Assembly (NCBI RefSeq): GCF_042651565.1
Contig: NZ_JBHSDF010000004.1
Origin: Salinispirillum marinum
GTDB lineage: Bacteria > Pseudomonadota > Gammaproteobacteria > Pseudomonadales > Natronospirillaceae
Length of the DNA: 64,000 bases
Strand: one strand, 5' to 3'
Shown here piece after piece: positions 8,487-17,386 of the stretch (position 1 is its first letter; each line of letters starts with the position of its first letter). The translations under genes were made by a program, and so were the position numbers. The notes beneath the pieces were generated by a model that was not told the DNA's origin, ran no database searches, and saw only the letters and a program-made list of their open reading frames with translations.

Positions 8487-11129
8487 TCAGAGCTGCAATA
8501 ACGACTTTTCAATGGTGACCATGTCGGCGTCTTGATGCGCGATCGCGTAGCCACTGTTGAGGCCTAAGTTTCTCATACCGGTGTTTTCATGCAGCATTTC
8601 GGCGCGCATTAATTCAACGCCTTGGGTGCGCGCAAAGGCTTCCAATTGTGCCAGCATGGCAATGGCCAACCCCTTCTTCTGTACGCTTCGATCCAAGAGC
8701 ACCGCGAACTCCATGCTGATCACCTTACCCAACCGTGTCAGGCCGCGCACCTCGCCCACCAAGGTGCCATTTTCAGCCTCTAAAACCAACACCATTTCTC
8801 GGTGATAGTCGACCTGACACATGGCCGCCAGTTCACGATGTTCGAAATTTAACCGGCTACCAAAAAAACGCAGGCGCAGGGCTTCCGGCGGCTGGCTTTC
8901 AAACAGCACTTTCATGGCCGGTTCATCTTCGGCGCGAATAGGGCGCAGGATAAAATGCTGATCTTTGCGTTCCAGCCGGGTTATCCATTCGCGCGGAAAG
9001 ACCGGAATGGCAGGTGACACCCACAGGCCGACGTTTGCTGCAGACCCCAACACCACTAAGCGGTCATCCCCTTCCAGCATCAAATTCATTTCCAAACCGA
9101 CCAACCAAGGGCACTGCTCCGCCATGGCCGACAGACGCATCAAGGCATGTAGCAACGTATCCTCTGCCACCAATGGCAGTCGGCAATGCTCTTGCAGCAG
9201 CTGATAAACGTGCGTTTCACGCATCATCATGCGCGCCAGCGTACGGTTCAACGGCGGCAAAGCCATGTTGCGATCGGCCCGCACATTGGCCGAGGTGCCA
9301 CCGCGGCCAAACAACAGGATCGGGCCATAGACCGAATCGCGGGTGATCCCCAAACTGAACTGCAGCGAATCCAAACGGCGGCGCATCGGCTGCACCACAA
9401 AACCAAGTTGGGTGCTGTCGGGAAAATGCAGGGTACAGTCCGCTTTCAAGCGTTCAGCGGCGTCCTGTAATTGCGCCCGCGTGTTGATGTCGACGGATAC
9501 CGCCCGCCAGCGCCGTTGGGGGTCACCACTGTAGGCAAAAGGGTGCAGATAGTATTGGTGCAACAAACGCACTGACTGGGGTTGCCCGGCCTGAATAGGG
9601 TGGTTTGCCAGCGCTTCCTGCGTGGGATAAAAAGTGGAGCCATTGAGATCAAACCCAAACAGTTGCAGCAGTGTTCGCGTATCATCCCAACTTAACGCCT
9701 GCGGTGCTGTGGCCTCTTTCGCCCGGTCAAAGGCTTGCAGTTGCTCGGGTGCAGGCAGTGCCAGAGTGGTTTTTTCCGGCGTGCCGCGCAAATTCGCTTG
9801 GACTTTTTCATGCTGCACAATGGTCGAAAACGCCACAATCGCATCCGCTGGCATATCAAAATTCAGAATACCGGCCTCATCCAAACGCTGGCGAGCCCTA
9901 CCGACGGTCGCTTCACCCATCCACACCACCATCAGGGTGCGTCGGGATTGGCGATGATGTTCCAGCAGCACATCGGTCACGCCATTCACATCCAACTTCA
10001 CGCTCGGCACCAACACCAGTATTTTTGCACCAATGTCAGGAAGTTGGTCAATGGCACTCAACATGCTGCGCACAAACTCGGGGCTGACACTGGCCGGTAA
10101 CACCAACGGATTGTGCTGGGTGCGGTTACCGTGCAGAGTTTGCTCCAACAGGTTCTGCGGCAACCCCGAGAGCTGTGCCAACAACCCCCCTTGGCGTACC
10201 AGCTCTTGCTCGGCCAGCAGTACCGGCCCGAGACCATTGCCCAGCAGCGCCACCCGGTAGGAATACAAAGGCTTTGAACGCACCAATGTTTCTACCCCGC
10301 CGAGCAAGGTTTGTATGTTATCGACCAACAAAACGCCTGCCCGGTCAAAGTAGGCAGGGTCTAACCGGTCACGCGATGCCAAGCCGGGCGGCACCGGCGT
10401 ATGCAAGTCTGTTTTGAGCACCAACACTTTTTTGCTTTTTGAGGCAGCTCGCAACACCGTCATAAAGCGCTGCGCATTTCGAATGTTTTCAACATGCAGC
10501 AAAATGGCTTTAACCCGCCGGTCTTCCGCTAAATAATCCACCACATCGCTTAAACTGACATCGGCGCGCGCGCCCACCGTCACGAAGTGCGAAAAACCAT
10601 ACCCACGGCCGGTCGCCCAATCCAACAATGCTGACCCCAAGGCGGACGACATACCCACATAAGCGATGCTGCCCGGCTTGGCCTGAATGTGCGAAAACGA
10701 CACGTTCATATTGAACGATGGCACGATAACGCCAAGGCTGTTCGGCCCCATTAAGCGAATGCCCCAGCGGCGCGCTAGCCCCGTCATGCGGCGCATGGTG
10801 CGCGGCCCCAATTGATCGCGCGCCATCCCACCGGAAAGCACCAAGGCAGCCTTAACACCCGCTTCAGCAGCACCTTTTATAGCGCGCAACAATGCCTTCG
10901 CGGGCAAACAAATGACGGCCAAATCAATCTGGTCTTGCGGACGAATTTGATAGATGCACTTAACACCATAAACGGTTTCGTAGCGTTTCAGGTTCACTGC
11001 CAAAATACGATGCGGATAGCCAGAGGCTTGTAGGTTACGGAGCACCAACCCACCCATGCTGCCGTCGCGTTCGGACGCACCTAAAACAGCAATGGACTTG
11101 GGTTGGAAAAACGCGTCAAGGTCGGCCAT
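8487..11129 (-). CDS. PatZ/YfiQ-like protein lysine acetyltransferase
   Basis: The 880 aa protein has the domain order of Pat/PatZ enzymes: a CoA-binding Rossmann domain (SIAVLGASERDGSMGGLVLRN), a succinyl-CoA-ligase-like domain (LVLSGGMARDQ, LMGPNSLGVIVPSFNMN), an ATP-grasp-like region (about residues 465-690, with GPILLFGRGGT), and a C-terminal GNAT domain (about 715-880, with RPIRAEDEPAMKVLFES and KKGLAIAMLAQLEAFARTQG). Such enzymes acetylate lysines of metabolic enzymes, classically inactivating acetyl-CoA synthetase. The ligase half is usually enzymatically inactive and regulatory. The ATG at 11129 starts directly with the CoA-binding domain. Confidence 0.85.
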   Translation of the reverse strand: MADLDAFFQPKSIAVLGASERDGSMGGLVLRNLQASGYPHRILAVNLKRYETVYGVKCIYQIRPQDQIDLAVICLPAKALLRAIKGAAEAGVKAALVLSGGMARDQLGPRTMRRMTGLARRWGIRLMGPNSLGVIVPSFNMNVSFSHIQAKPGSIAYVGMSSALGSALLDWATGRGYGFSHFVTVGARADVSLSDVVDYLAEDRRVKAILLHVENIRNAQRFMTVLRAASKSKKVLVLKTDLHTPVPPGLASRDRLDPAYFDRAGVLLVDNIQTLLGGVETLVRSKPLYSYRVALLGNGLGPVLLAEQELVRQGGLLAQLSGLPQNLLEQTLHGNRTQHNPLVLPASVSPEFVRSMLSAIDQLPDIGAKILVLVPSVKLDVNGVTDVLLEHHRQSRRTLMVVWMGEATVGRARQRLDEAGILNFDMPADAIVAFSTIVQHEKVQANLRGTPEKTTLALPAPEQLQAFDRAKEATAPQALSWDDTRTLLQLFGFDLNGSTFYPTQEALANHPIQAGQPQSVRLLHQYYLHPFAYSGDPQRRWRAVSVDINTRAQLQDAAERLKADCTLHFPDSTQLGFVVQPMRRRLDSLQFSLGITRDSVYGPILLFGRGGTSANVRADRNMALPPLNRTLARMMMRETHVYQLLQEHCRLPLVAEDTLLHALMRLSAMAEQCPWLVGLEMNLMLEGDDRLVVLGSAANVGLWVSPAIPVFPREWITRLERKDQHFILRPIRAEDEPAMKVLFESQPPEALRLRFFGSRLNFEHRELAAMCQVDYHREMVLVLEAENGTLVGEVRGLTRLGKVISMEFAVLLDRSVQKKGLAIAMLAQLEAFARTQGVELMRAEMLHENTGMRNLGLNSGYAIAHQDADMVTIEKSLLQL

Positions 11130-11247
11130 GCATCACATCATTCTGGCTTCTGGGTGTGTGCTTAACAGTAAAGCCGAAAGCGCTAGTGGGTGCAATGTGA
11201 AGATGGGTTTTCGGGGCATACCGATACCTTGAATAGCCCTGTAAAAG

Positions 11248-11977
11248 TCACCAAAGCACGTGCCAAACTCCGGTTTTATCCGAGCCAACGCGCTCAATAG
11301 CCTCAGCTTCACGCAGCGATTTAAGGTGGCGCTCAATGGTGCGACTCGATTTACCTGTGGCATCCGCCAACGCCTGAATGGTCATCTGCGGTGATGTTCG
11401 CAACAGAGACAAGATGTGTTGTTGCACCGCAGGTAGGCCACGGTCATTTACACCGACATTTACACCGACATTTACACCGACATTTACACCGACACCTTCA
11501 TCATTAATCACCTCATTCATTGCCGCTAAAATCATCTGCAACATGAATTCTATGAAGGGGGCTGATTCGCCCAAGGCGGTGCTTGCACGTATCGCACGGT
11601 AGTAACCTTCTTGATGTTGGTAGACCATGCTTTCAACCGGAATGTTGGTAAAGACGGCCCGCCAGCAAATCACGTTCGCTTGCTGCCTGCCACTGTGGCA
11701 ATTGTTCGTAGACAGCTATAGCGTTGCGGGCCTCCTGGACTTGTTTCACCGGAGCCAACACGCGTTTACCGTCCAGTATCGCCGTTATCTGCTGCACAGA
11801 AAGCGTGTTCCCTTCAATCGCCAGCGAGCCTTGGATGGTACGCATGCGATTCACTTTGCGTAAGTGCAACTGAGTTTACTCGAACTCGGCCGTCAGTTGA
11901 CCTACCGCACTGCCGATGTCTGCAACCAAGCTTAAAATGGTACTCGTCAGAGTGAATGGCGGTTGGTAATTAGGCAT
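11248..11977 (-). pseudogene. Fic-family protein pseudogene (nonsense codon, internal deletion, frameshift)
   Basis: Fic proteins transfer AMP or related groups to target proteins. The reading begins at ATG 11975-11977 (MPNYQPPFTLTSTILSLVAD) and hits an in-frame TAA at 11876-11878 after codon 33. The same frame continues with RTIQGSLAIEGNTLS, the Fic N-terminal helix with the inhibitory-helix-like (S/T)xxxE(G/N) region, up to about 11655. The sequence then resumes in another frame as NIPVESMVYQHQEGYYRAI, the C-terminal part of the Fic fold, followed by a GVNV-repeat linker and a winged-helix domain (MTIQALADATGKSSRTIERH). The catalytic HPFxxGNGR segment and its surroundings are absent. The gene therefore cannot encode an active AMPylase. 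Confidence 0.85.
11445..11492. repeat. four tandem copies of a 12 bp unit in the Fic pseudogene
   Basis: CATTTACACCGA is repeated exactly four times in a row. On the minus strand it encodes the alternating GVNVGVNVGVNV linker between the Fic fold and the winged-helix domain. As a multiple of three it changes linker length without shifting frame, so it is a candidate slipped-strand variable site. Confidence 0.9.
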
Positions 11978-12059
11978 AAGTTATTTCAGGTGCTTTTGTG
12001 GGTTTTTAGTAGCTGGCCTAGTATCTTACTATGTTGGCCATATTTTGGAGCTAATCACA

Positions 12060-12134
12060 ATGAAAACCGTCAATATTCATGAAGCCAAGGCCCATCTGGC
12101 CGATTGGTACGACATAGTCGTCCCCAATTTCTAA
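12060..12134 (+). pseudogene. remnant of a Phd/YefM-type antitoxin gene
   Basis: An ATG preceded by GGAG encodes MKTVNIHEAKAHLADWYDIV and stops after 24 codons. MKTVNIHEAKxHL is the typical opening of Phd/YefM antitoxins, which are normally about 75-90 aa; the next residues no longer match. No toxin gene follows, and the HDAC gene begins 53 nt later. The simplest reading is that a deletion removed most of a toxin-antitoxin pair and left the antitoxin start. Confidence 0.65.
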
Positions 12135-12187
12135 CCACACCAATACCCTATATACTCTCGCAGTATCTAATGCGCTAAGGAACCTCC

Positions 12188-13111
12188 ATGAAGACGGGTT
12201 TCATCTACCATCCCGCGTGCCTAACGCATGACATGGGGCCGGAGCATCCAGAAAGCCCTGCCCGCTTAGCAGCGATCATTGAGCGCCTTGAGCGCGGGCC
12301 GTTGTGGGCGGAGTTGGATATTTATACCGCGCACCGGGCGGAAGATCGTCATTTGTTGGCTATTCATCACCCGCGTTATTTGGAACAGATTAAACAACTG
12401 GCACCGCAACACGGCATGATTCACGCGGGGCCAGATACGGCGATGAGTCCGGGTAGTTTGGAGGCGGCCTATCGCGCTGCGGGTACGGGCATTCAAGCGG
12501 TGGACGGCATTATGAACCACTTCTACCGCAATGCCTTTTGCGCTACCCGCCCACCCGGCCACCATGCCGAACCCGCCACCACCATGGGGTTTTGTTTTTT
12601 TCATAACCTCGGCATTGCGGCGCGCTATTTGCGCCAGACCTACCATATTAAGCGCATTTGTGTGATCGACTTCGATGTGCACCAAGACAATGGCACGGTA
12701 GAAATATTCCGCGACGACCCGGACGTCTTATTTCTGTCCAGCTTTCAGCACCCGTTTTACCCGAACTCGCACTGGCAGGCCGAGCATCCACACATGCATT
12801 TTGCGCCGTTGGCGGCGGATACCGATGGCACCGAAATACGCGATGTGTGGCAACGTGAGTGGCGGGCCGCCATTCGGGCGCATCAGCCCGAGTTTTTCTT
12901 TATTTCTGCGGGTTTTGATGCCCACGAAGACGACCCACTCGGCGAGCTAAACTGGTCTACCGAAGATTACCGCTGGCTGACGGAAGCCATTATGGTGGAG
13001 GCGGATACCTATGCCCAAGGCCGCCTCGTCAGCTTCTTGGAAGGCGGGTATGATGTACAAGCATTGGCCGAATGTGTCGAAACTCACCTAGCCGCCTTGA
13101 TGGGGCGGTAA
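12188..13111 (+). CDS. histone deacetylase / acetoin utilization family protein
   Basis: The 307 aa protein is a class II HDAC-like Zn-dependent amidohydrolase, a family acting on acetyl-lysine, acetylpolyamines or similar substrates. It has RPPGHHAEPATTMGFCFFHN (the His pair of the charge relay), VIDFDVHQDNGT (Zn ligands Asp and His) and FFISAGFDAHEDDP (Zn ligand Asp). The opening TGFIYHPACLTHDMGPEHPE is typical of bacterial HDAC-like enzymes. AAGGA precedes the ATG. The substrate is not evident. Its closeness to a PatZ-like acetyltransferase gene, 1 kb away, is suggestive but unproven as a functional link. Confidence 0.9.
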   Translation: MKTGFIYHPACLTHDMGPEHPESPARLAAIIERLERGPLWAELDIYTAHRAEDRHLLAIHHPRYLEQIKQLAPQHGMIHAGPDTAMSPGSLEAAYRAAGTGIQAVDGIMNHFYRNAFCATRPPGHHAEPATTMGFCFFHNLGIAARYLRQTYHIKRICVIDFDVHQDNGTVEIFRDDPDVLFLSSFQHPFYPNSHWQAEHPHMHFAPLAADTDGTEIRDVWQREWRAAIRAHQPEFFFISAGFDAHEDDPLGELNWSTEDYRWLTEAIMVEADTYAQGRLVSFLEGGYDVQALAECVETHLAALMGR

Positions 13112-13130
13112 CAACCTGTATGAGAATGCT

Positions 13131-13523
13131 ATGACCGTTGCAACCTTTGACCCAAGCGCTAAACCCAGCCAACCCGATGCCCAAAGGGTCGCCAACTGGG
13201 CCGCCGAAAGCTGGTCCTCTGCCGCTGATTTGGCGCGCTTGGATGACCTTGACAAGCAATCCATTCAACAGTGGATAAGCCTGGATTGGCATGCGTGGGA
13301 GCCGGTACTTACCCACTTAACCGCACAACAACTCTGCCATTTTATGCAATTGATGACGCTCGCGGAAAGCCACCTTGGCGGCTGTGATGCGGGGGCAAAA
13401 TCTGCGGTAATTCATGCTTTCCGGCAACACAAGTCCGCATTTGGCAGCCCGGACAAAGAATTGGTGCGGTGGATCAAAGCCAATACTGAAAATCGCTTTT
13501 TACCCTATGGGCCTGTGCTCTGA
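13131..13523 (+). CDS. conserved-looking hypothetical protein upstream of hrpB
   Basis: I recognise no family. The 130 aa product is soluble, acidic to neutral and Trp-rich (NWAAESW, QQWISLDWHAWEPVL), predicted mostly helical, with no signal peptide, membrane segment or cysteine cluster beyond one Cys pair region (LCHFM, GGCDAG). It starts 19 nt after the HDAC gene and stops 4 nt before hrpB, so it is very probably translated within the same transcript. A role linked to HrpB is only inferred from position. Confidence 0.6.
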   Translation: MTVATFDPSAKPSQPDAQRVANWAAESWSSAADLARLDDLDKQSIQQWISLDWHAWEPVLTHLTAQQLCHFMQLMTLAESHLGGCDAGAKSAVIHAFRQHKSAFGSPDKELVRWIKANTENRFLPYGPVL

Positions 13524-13527
13524 CGGT

Positions 13528-15924
13528 ATGACAGCACCACACGACCTTGTGCAGCTCCCGTTGTATGAGCACAAGTCTGCTTTTCTCGACCGCCGGAAAA
13601 ACCCACTGCTGATAGAAGCAGAGCCCGGTGCCGGGAAGTCGACGCTGATTCCGCTCTGGGCCATGGAAAGCTGCCCCGCCGGGCAGCAAGTATGGTTAAT
13701 TCAACCACGCATTCTCGCCACGCGGGCGGTGTCCAAGCGGCTTCGTGAGCTGTCAGAAAAACCGCATTGGGTGGGTTACCAAGTACCCTATGAACGCCAA
13801 ATTGGCCCTCAAGCCCGCTTGGTCGTGATGACGCCCGGCATATTTTTACAGCGGTTGTTGCATGACCCGGAATTGCCGGGTGTGCACACCGTAATCCTAG
13901 ACGAAATTCACGAACGCAGCGTGCAACAAGACCTCGCCTGGGTTTGGCTGCAAGAATTATTGGTACTGCGTGAGCAACTGAACGTCATTGTGATGACCGC
14001 CACGCCAGACCCAACCTTAAGGGCGCAAGTACCCACCATTTTGCGCGCCGAAGGGCGACAATTTCCGGTGCAAACGCACTGGCTGCCAAGCCAAGACCGC
14101 GAGCGGCTAGCCCAAAGCGTTTGTCGTGCCTTGCGGGTAACGCCGGTGCCGCCAGAAGCCACGGTGCTGGTTTTTCTACCCGGCTGGCAAGCGATTGAAG
14201 ACACCCACAGAGCATTGCACCAGACGTTCCCGGAGCGCAGCATCTGCCGCTTACACAGCAATGTGCCACCCGAGGAACAAGCCAACGCGCTTAATCCGGA
14301 TTCCGGTTGGCGCATCATTCTATCCACCAATATTGCAGAAACCGCCTTAACCGTTCCCGATGTCACCTGGGTGATTGATTCCGGGTTGGCGCGCTACCCA
14401 AGCTTTGATCAGGTATCCGGTATTACTCGCCTGGTAACTCGTCAAATCAGCGCGGCCTCGGCGGACCAACGCCGTGGCCGGGCGGGCCGAATTTTAGCAG
14501 GAAATTGCATTCGTTTATGGTCCGCAGAGCGACCCTTGGCACCCGCAGAAAGGCCAGACATCGTACACACCGACGCCCTCGCCCTCGCCCTATATATTGC
14601 GCATTGGGGCACACCTGCCAATCAGCTTCTATGGCCCGATAAGCCCTCACTTCCCGCGTTGCAATTGGCGCATGAGCGCCTTGCCCACTGGGGTTTACTG
14701 CAGGCCAACGGGAAAATCAGCCCGAAGGGTGAATTAGCCAACAGTTTAGGCACCGAGCCGCGCATCGCCGTTTGGCTGCTTTCGTTTCACACACAAACAT
14801 CCATCCCAAGTACCGCACTAACCCTCGCCTTATGCCTGCATTTTATGCCCGAGATGATCAGTTCGGATGAAGCATGGCTAACTCGAGCGGAGGCACTTAG
14901 CCAGCAACACCCACACTGGCAGCAGATGAAACAGCGCTGGCTGCGGCAATTAGCCCTATCGGAAAGCCCAAAGGTGGAACTGGCAGATTTGGCGTTGCGC
15001 TTTGCCCACCTGTTTCCGGAGCGTATTGGTCTGCAACAGCCGTCTGAACGTTATCGTTTAACCATGGGCATCAGCGCTGAATGTAGAGAACTTAATAGCT
15101 CGTGGGCGGTGTTTGTTACCTTGTCGCCCGAAGGTAAACGCATTTCTGGGTTCGCCTTACCGCTGACATTGACCAAAGCACAAGAGAAGGCACTGAGCCA
15201 ACCGACCACGCGTACCGTGCAGCAGGGAAAAGGCTGGTTTAGGGAAACTCAATGGATATTAGGCAACTTGACGGTGGCGGTAGAGCGCGAGCCACTGTCT
15301 GAACAAGATATCCCTAGCGCCATTTTGGCCGAAATTACAGCGCAAGGCTTGTGGCATTTCAACTGGCCCGAAGCCGCTGCGCAATTGCTTATTCGCGCCC
15401 AAGTTGCCCTGGACCACGAACTGATACCCTTCGGCGACCTCGGTGAAAACGCTCTGCTCTCTACCCTGGGTGAATGGCTACTGCCTTTTCTTTCGCCCGA
15501 TAGTCGTCTACAACAATTGCCATGGCTGGCGGCGTTAGAATATCGGCTGGGGCATGAGCACCTGCGCGCATTGAATAGCCTTGTACCCAATACCTTGAGG
15601 CTGCCCAGTGGACGCGAGGTAAGCATCCACTATCGGACGGACACGACGCCCACCAGTGCGCATATCGAAGGGAAATTGCAGGAGTTTTTCGGTGCTACAA
15701 CAATGGAAATAGCGGAAGGCCGTATACCGCTGACCTTACATCTGTTGTCACCGGCTGGTCGCCCACTGGCCATTACAGGAGATTTAACGACCTTCTGGCA
15801 AAACGCCTACCCGGACATCCGAAAAGAAATGCGCGGGCGTTACCCGCGCCATCCATGGCCGGACAATCCATCGACACACGTTGCCACGAGACTAACCAAA
15901 CGAGGCTTGGCGCAACGGCCATAA
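13528..15924 (+). CDS. hrpB: ATP-dependent RNA helicase HrpB
   Basis: HrpB is a DEAH-box helicase of unsettled cellular role. The 798 aa protein carries motif I GAGKST (EAEPGAGKSTLIPLW), motif II DEIH (VILDEIHERS), motif III MTATPD, motif V STNIAETALTVPDV and motif VI DQRRGRAGR, followed by the HA2-like and HrpB C-terminal domains (ending in RYPRHPWPDNP). I use ATG 13528, which gives MTAPHDLVQLPLYEHK; a longer in-frame reading begins inside the preceding gene. The 3' end overlaps the convergent gene by 33 nt. Confidence 0.93.
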   Translation: MTAPHDLVQLPLYEHKSAFLDRRKNPLLIEAEPGAGKSTLIPLWAMESCPAGQQVWLIQPRILATRAVSKRLRELSEKPHWVGYQVPYERQIGPQARLVVMTPGIFLQRLLHDPELPGVHTVILDEIHERSVQQDLAWVWLQELLVLREQLNVIVMTATPDPTLRAQVPTILRAEGRQFPVQTHWLPSQDRERLAQSVCRALRVTPVPPEATVLVFLPGWQAIEDTHRALHQTFPERSICRLHSNVPPEEQANALNPDSGWRIILSTNIAETALTVPDVTWVIDSGLARYPSFDQVSGITRLVTRQISAASADQRRGRAGRILAGNCIRLWSAERPLAPAERPDIVHTDALALALYIAHWGTPANQLLWPDKPSLPALQLAHERLAHWGLLQANGKISPKGELANSLGTEPRIAVWLLSFHTQTSIPSTALTLALCLHFMPEMISSDEAWLTRAEALSQQHPHWQQMKQRWLRQLALSESPKVELADLALRFAHLFPERIGLQQPSERYRLTMGISAECRELNSSWAVFVTLSPEGKRISGFALPLTLTKAQEKALSQPTTRTVQQGKGWFRETQWILGNLTVAVEREPLSEQDIPSAILAEITAQGLWHFNWPEAAAQLLIRAQVALDHELIPFGDLGENALLSTLGEWLLPFLSPDSRLQQLPWLAALEYRLGHEHLRALNSLVPNTLRLPSGREVSIHYRTDTTPTSAHIEGKLQEFFGATTMEIAEGRIPLTLHLLSPAGRPLAITGDLTTFWQNAYPDIRKEMRGRYPRHPWPDNPSTHVATRLTKRGLAQRP

Positions 15925-16266
15925 TTCGATGGGCCGGTTTTCAATCGTCTGAATAGGGCCATATTGACGTTCTAAACCGCGTAGCAAATCAAACAACATA
16001 CGGGTTGAAATTTCGTCGTCCATATCTTCTAGTGTGACCACAACCATCAAGCGTTGTGCAGTACGTAATTTGGTGCGAAACACCACTTGATCAGTGTTGT
16101 ATTGGCGCACAAAACCTTGGAGCGTATCGGGATTGTGTAACGGTGACTGCATCTGAATATTCCAAACGATTTCCCAAGAACGCGCCGACAAACGGCGACG
16201 CCCAGGCGTTTGGGGAAGCTCATCCATGACCAATGGGTTATTGTCCAATAAAGCAGGGCTCGACAT
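15892..16266 (-). CDS. hypothetical protein, possible target of the adjacent ArsR regulator
   Basis: The family is not recognised. The 124 aa product begins MSSPALLDNNPLVMDELP and continues with RRLSARSWEIVWNIQMQSP and a region that looks alpha/beta (RLMVVVTLEDMDDEISTRML). It has no signal peptide, membrane span or cysteine. ATG 16266 is chosen because GGAGGGAGAG lies directly upstream; a longer in-frame start at 16302 lacks an RBS. It overlaps the hrpB 3' end by 33 nt, convergent. A 17 bp motif 30 bp upstream is nearly identical to one before arsR. Confidence 0.65.
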   Translation of the reverse strand: MSSPALLDNNPLVMDELPQTPGRRRLSARSWEIVWNIQMQSPLHNPDTLQGFVRQYNTDQVVFRTKLRTAQRLMVVVTLEDMDDEISTRMLFDLLRGLERQYGPIQTIENRPIELWPLRQASFG

Positions 16267-16295
16267 ACTCTCCCTCCGGTTAATTGACATTAAGT

Positions 16296-16312
16296 TGAGC
16301 AATATTTAACCA
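16296..16312 (-). promoter_or_regulatory. candidate operator, copy B of a 17 bp motif
   Basis: The minus strand reads TGGTTAAATATTGCTCA about 30 bp upstream of the hypothetical gene at 15892-16266. It matches the copy before arsR at 15 of 17 positions around an AATATT core. Two near-identical sites before two neighbouring genes suggest one shared regulator, most simply the ArsR protein encoded between them. Confidence 0.5.
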
Positions 16313-16351
16313 GACAGTAGTGGGTCAGAGACGGGATGTCAAACGTGACAA

Positions 16352-16383
16352 CGGAATTTTGACGACCAGTCGACAAAATTCCG
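16352..16383 (-). terminator. 10 bp hairpin downstream of arsR
   Basis: CGGAATTTTG (16352-16361) and CAAAATTCCG (16374-16383) form a perfect 10 bp stem with a 12 nt loop, 28 nt after the arsR stop on the minus strand. It probably ends the arsR message before the downstream gene; no clear U-run follows. Confidence 0.45.
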
Positions 16384-16411
16384 ACAATTAGATCATTCTA
16401 ATGATGTTAGA

Positions 16412-16756
16412 TCAGCAGTACATGTCGTGCAGCAAACCGATCACGCGCTCGACCTTGTCGCTTTTCAAACGGTAATACACCATTTGCGCTTCCTTTCGGA
16501 TGCTGACCAGATCTTCCGCACGCAAACGTGCCAAATGTTGGGACAATGCTGACTGACTAAGTGGAACACGGGCATTGAGCTCGGACACGGTTTTTTCGCC
16601 GTCCAGCAGAATGCACATGATCATTAGTCGACATTCGTGACCCAGTGTTTTGAGTAAAGCGGCTGCTTCCGCTGCATTCTCTGCCATTGCCGCCATCTGC
16701 GCAGCAGTCAAAGTCAGATGTACATCAGTGTTTTGATGTTCTTGTGAAATCGCCAT
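16412..16756 (-). CDS. ArsR-family regulator of the persulfide-sensing (YgaV/BigR/SqrR) type
   Basis: The 114 aa winged-helix repressor has the recognition helix region LSQSALSQHLARLRAEDLV and the wing EAQMVYYRLKSD. Its cysteines are at positions 42, 48 and 114. Cys48 (LMIMCILL) and the C-terminal Cys (HDMYC) fall where YgaV and BigR have the pair that form a sulfur bridge with reactive sulfur, releasing DNA. Metal-sensing ELCVC motifs are absent. No sulfide:quinone reductase or persulfide dioxygenase is nearby; the closest candidate target is the downstream gene sharing its upstream motif. The gene is probably autoregulated. Confidence 0.85.
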   Translation of the reverse strand: MAISQEHQNTDVHLTLTAAQMAAMAENAAEAAALLKTLGHECRLMIMCILLDGEKTVSELNARVPLSQSALSQHLARLRAEDLVSIRKEAQMVYYRLKSDKVERVIGLLHDMYC

Positions 16757-16758
16757 GA

Positions 16759-16775
16759 TGAGTAATATTTAATCA
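16759..16775 (-). promoter_or_regulatory. candidate operator, copy A of a 17 bp motif
   Basis: The minus strand reads TGATTAAATATTACTCA just 2 nt upstream of the arsR start codon, where a bound repressor would block expression. It matches copy B (16296-16312) at 15 of 17 positions. Autoregulation by ArsR-family proteins is common, which fits this position. Confidence 0.5.
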
Positions 16776-16939
16776 AGTGGGCGCTTATTTTGCACCCAAA
16801 CAGCGGATTCTAGCAAGGCTATTAGCCAAAAATTCCACCTCAATGTGTCCAATTTTTCGCCGAAAAGCAGTTTACATCGGAAATCCTCTGCGGCACTATC
16901 GCGGGTCAAATTGGTTCCAGCATGGCCTAAAAGCACCTT

Positions 16940-17386
16940 ATGACAACCTCGGTTTCTGAACTCGTGCGTTTGCAATGGCGTCGCCTTGCGGCTTTTTTCT
17001 ATGACGTATTGGTGGTGGTCGGCTTACTCATTATTCTCTCGTTTCCTTATTTAGGCATTTATCACTGGTTGACCGGTGCCGATGCCGTAGCCACCAGCAC
17101 GATATCTTTTCAGGTTTATTTGTTATTCATCGTGTTTGGTTATGTGTACCTTAGCTGGCAACGTGCAGGCCAAACCATCGGCATGAAAGCATGGCGCATC
17201 AAAGCCATAAATCAAGATGGCAACCGACTGAACGCACGGCAAATTCTGCTTCGCTTTACCGTCGGCCTCGTTTCTGTGCTGCTCTGCGGATTGGGTTATT
17301 TCTGGGCATTTGTGGACCCGCAGCGTCGCACCCTGCCAGAACGTGTATCGAACAGCACAACTGTCTTCATACCAAAAAACAAATAA
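16940..17386 (+). CDS. RDD-family inner-membrane protein
   Basis: The 148 aa protein has three hydrophobic segments (about residues 20-42, 55-75 and 106-128) and the RDD-family features: the opening RRLAAFFYDVLVVVGLL, with Arg and Asp in the first helix region, and QTIGMKAWRIKAIN after the second helix. Members have been proposed as small transporters or cation exchangers, but their function is largely unsettled. The RBS is weak. It reads divergently from arsR and toward pntAB. Confidence 0.85.
   Translation: MTTSVSELVRLQWRRLAAFFYDVLVVVGLLIILSFPYLGIYHWLTGADAVATSTISFQVYLLFIVFGYVYLSWQRAGQTIGMKAWRIKAINQDGNRLNARQILLRFTVGLVSVLLCGLGYFWAFVDPQRRTLPERVSNSTTVFIPKNK

Noticed and set aside
11445..11492. 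CRISPR-like repeat array
   Set aside because: Units are 12 bp and directly joined with no spacers, and they encode a protein linker.
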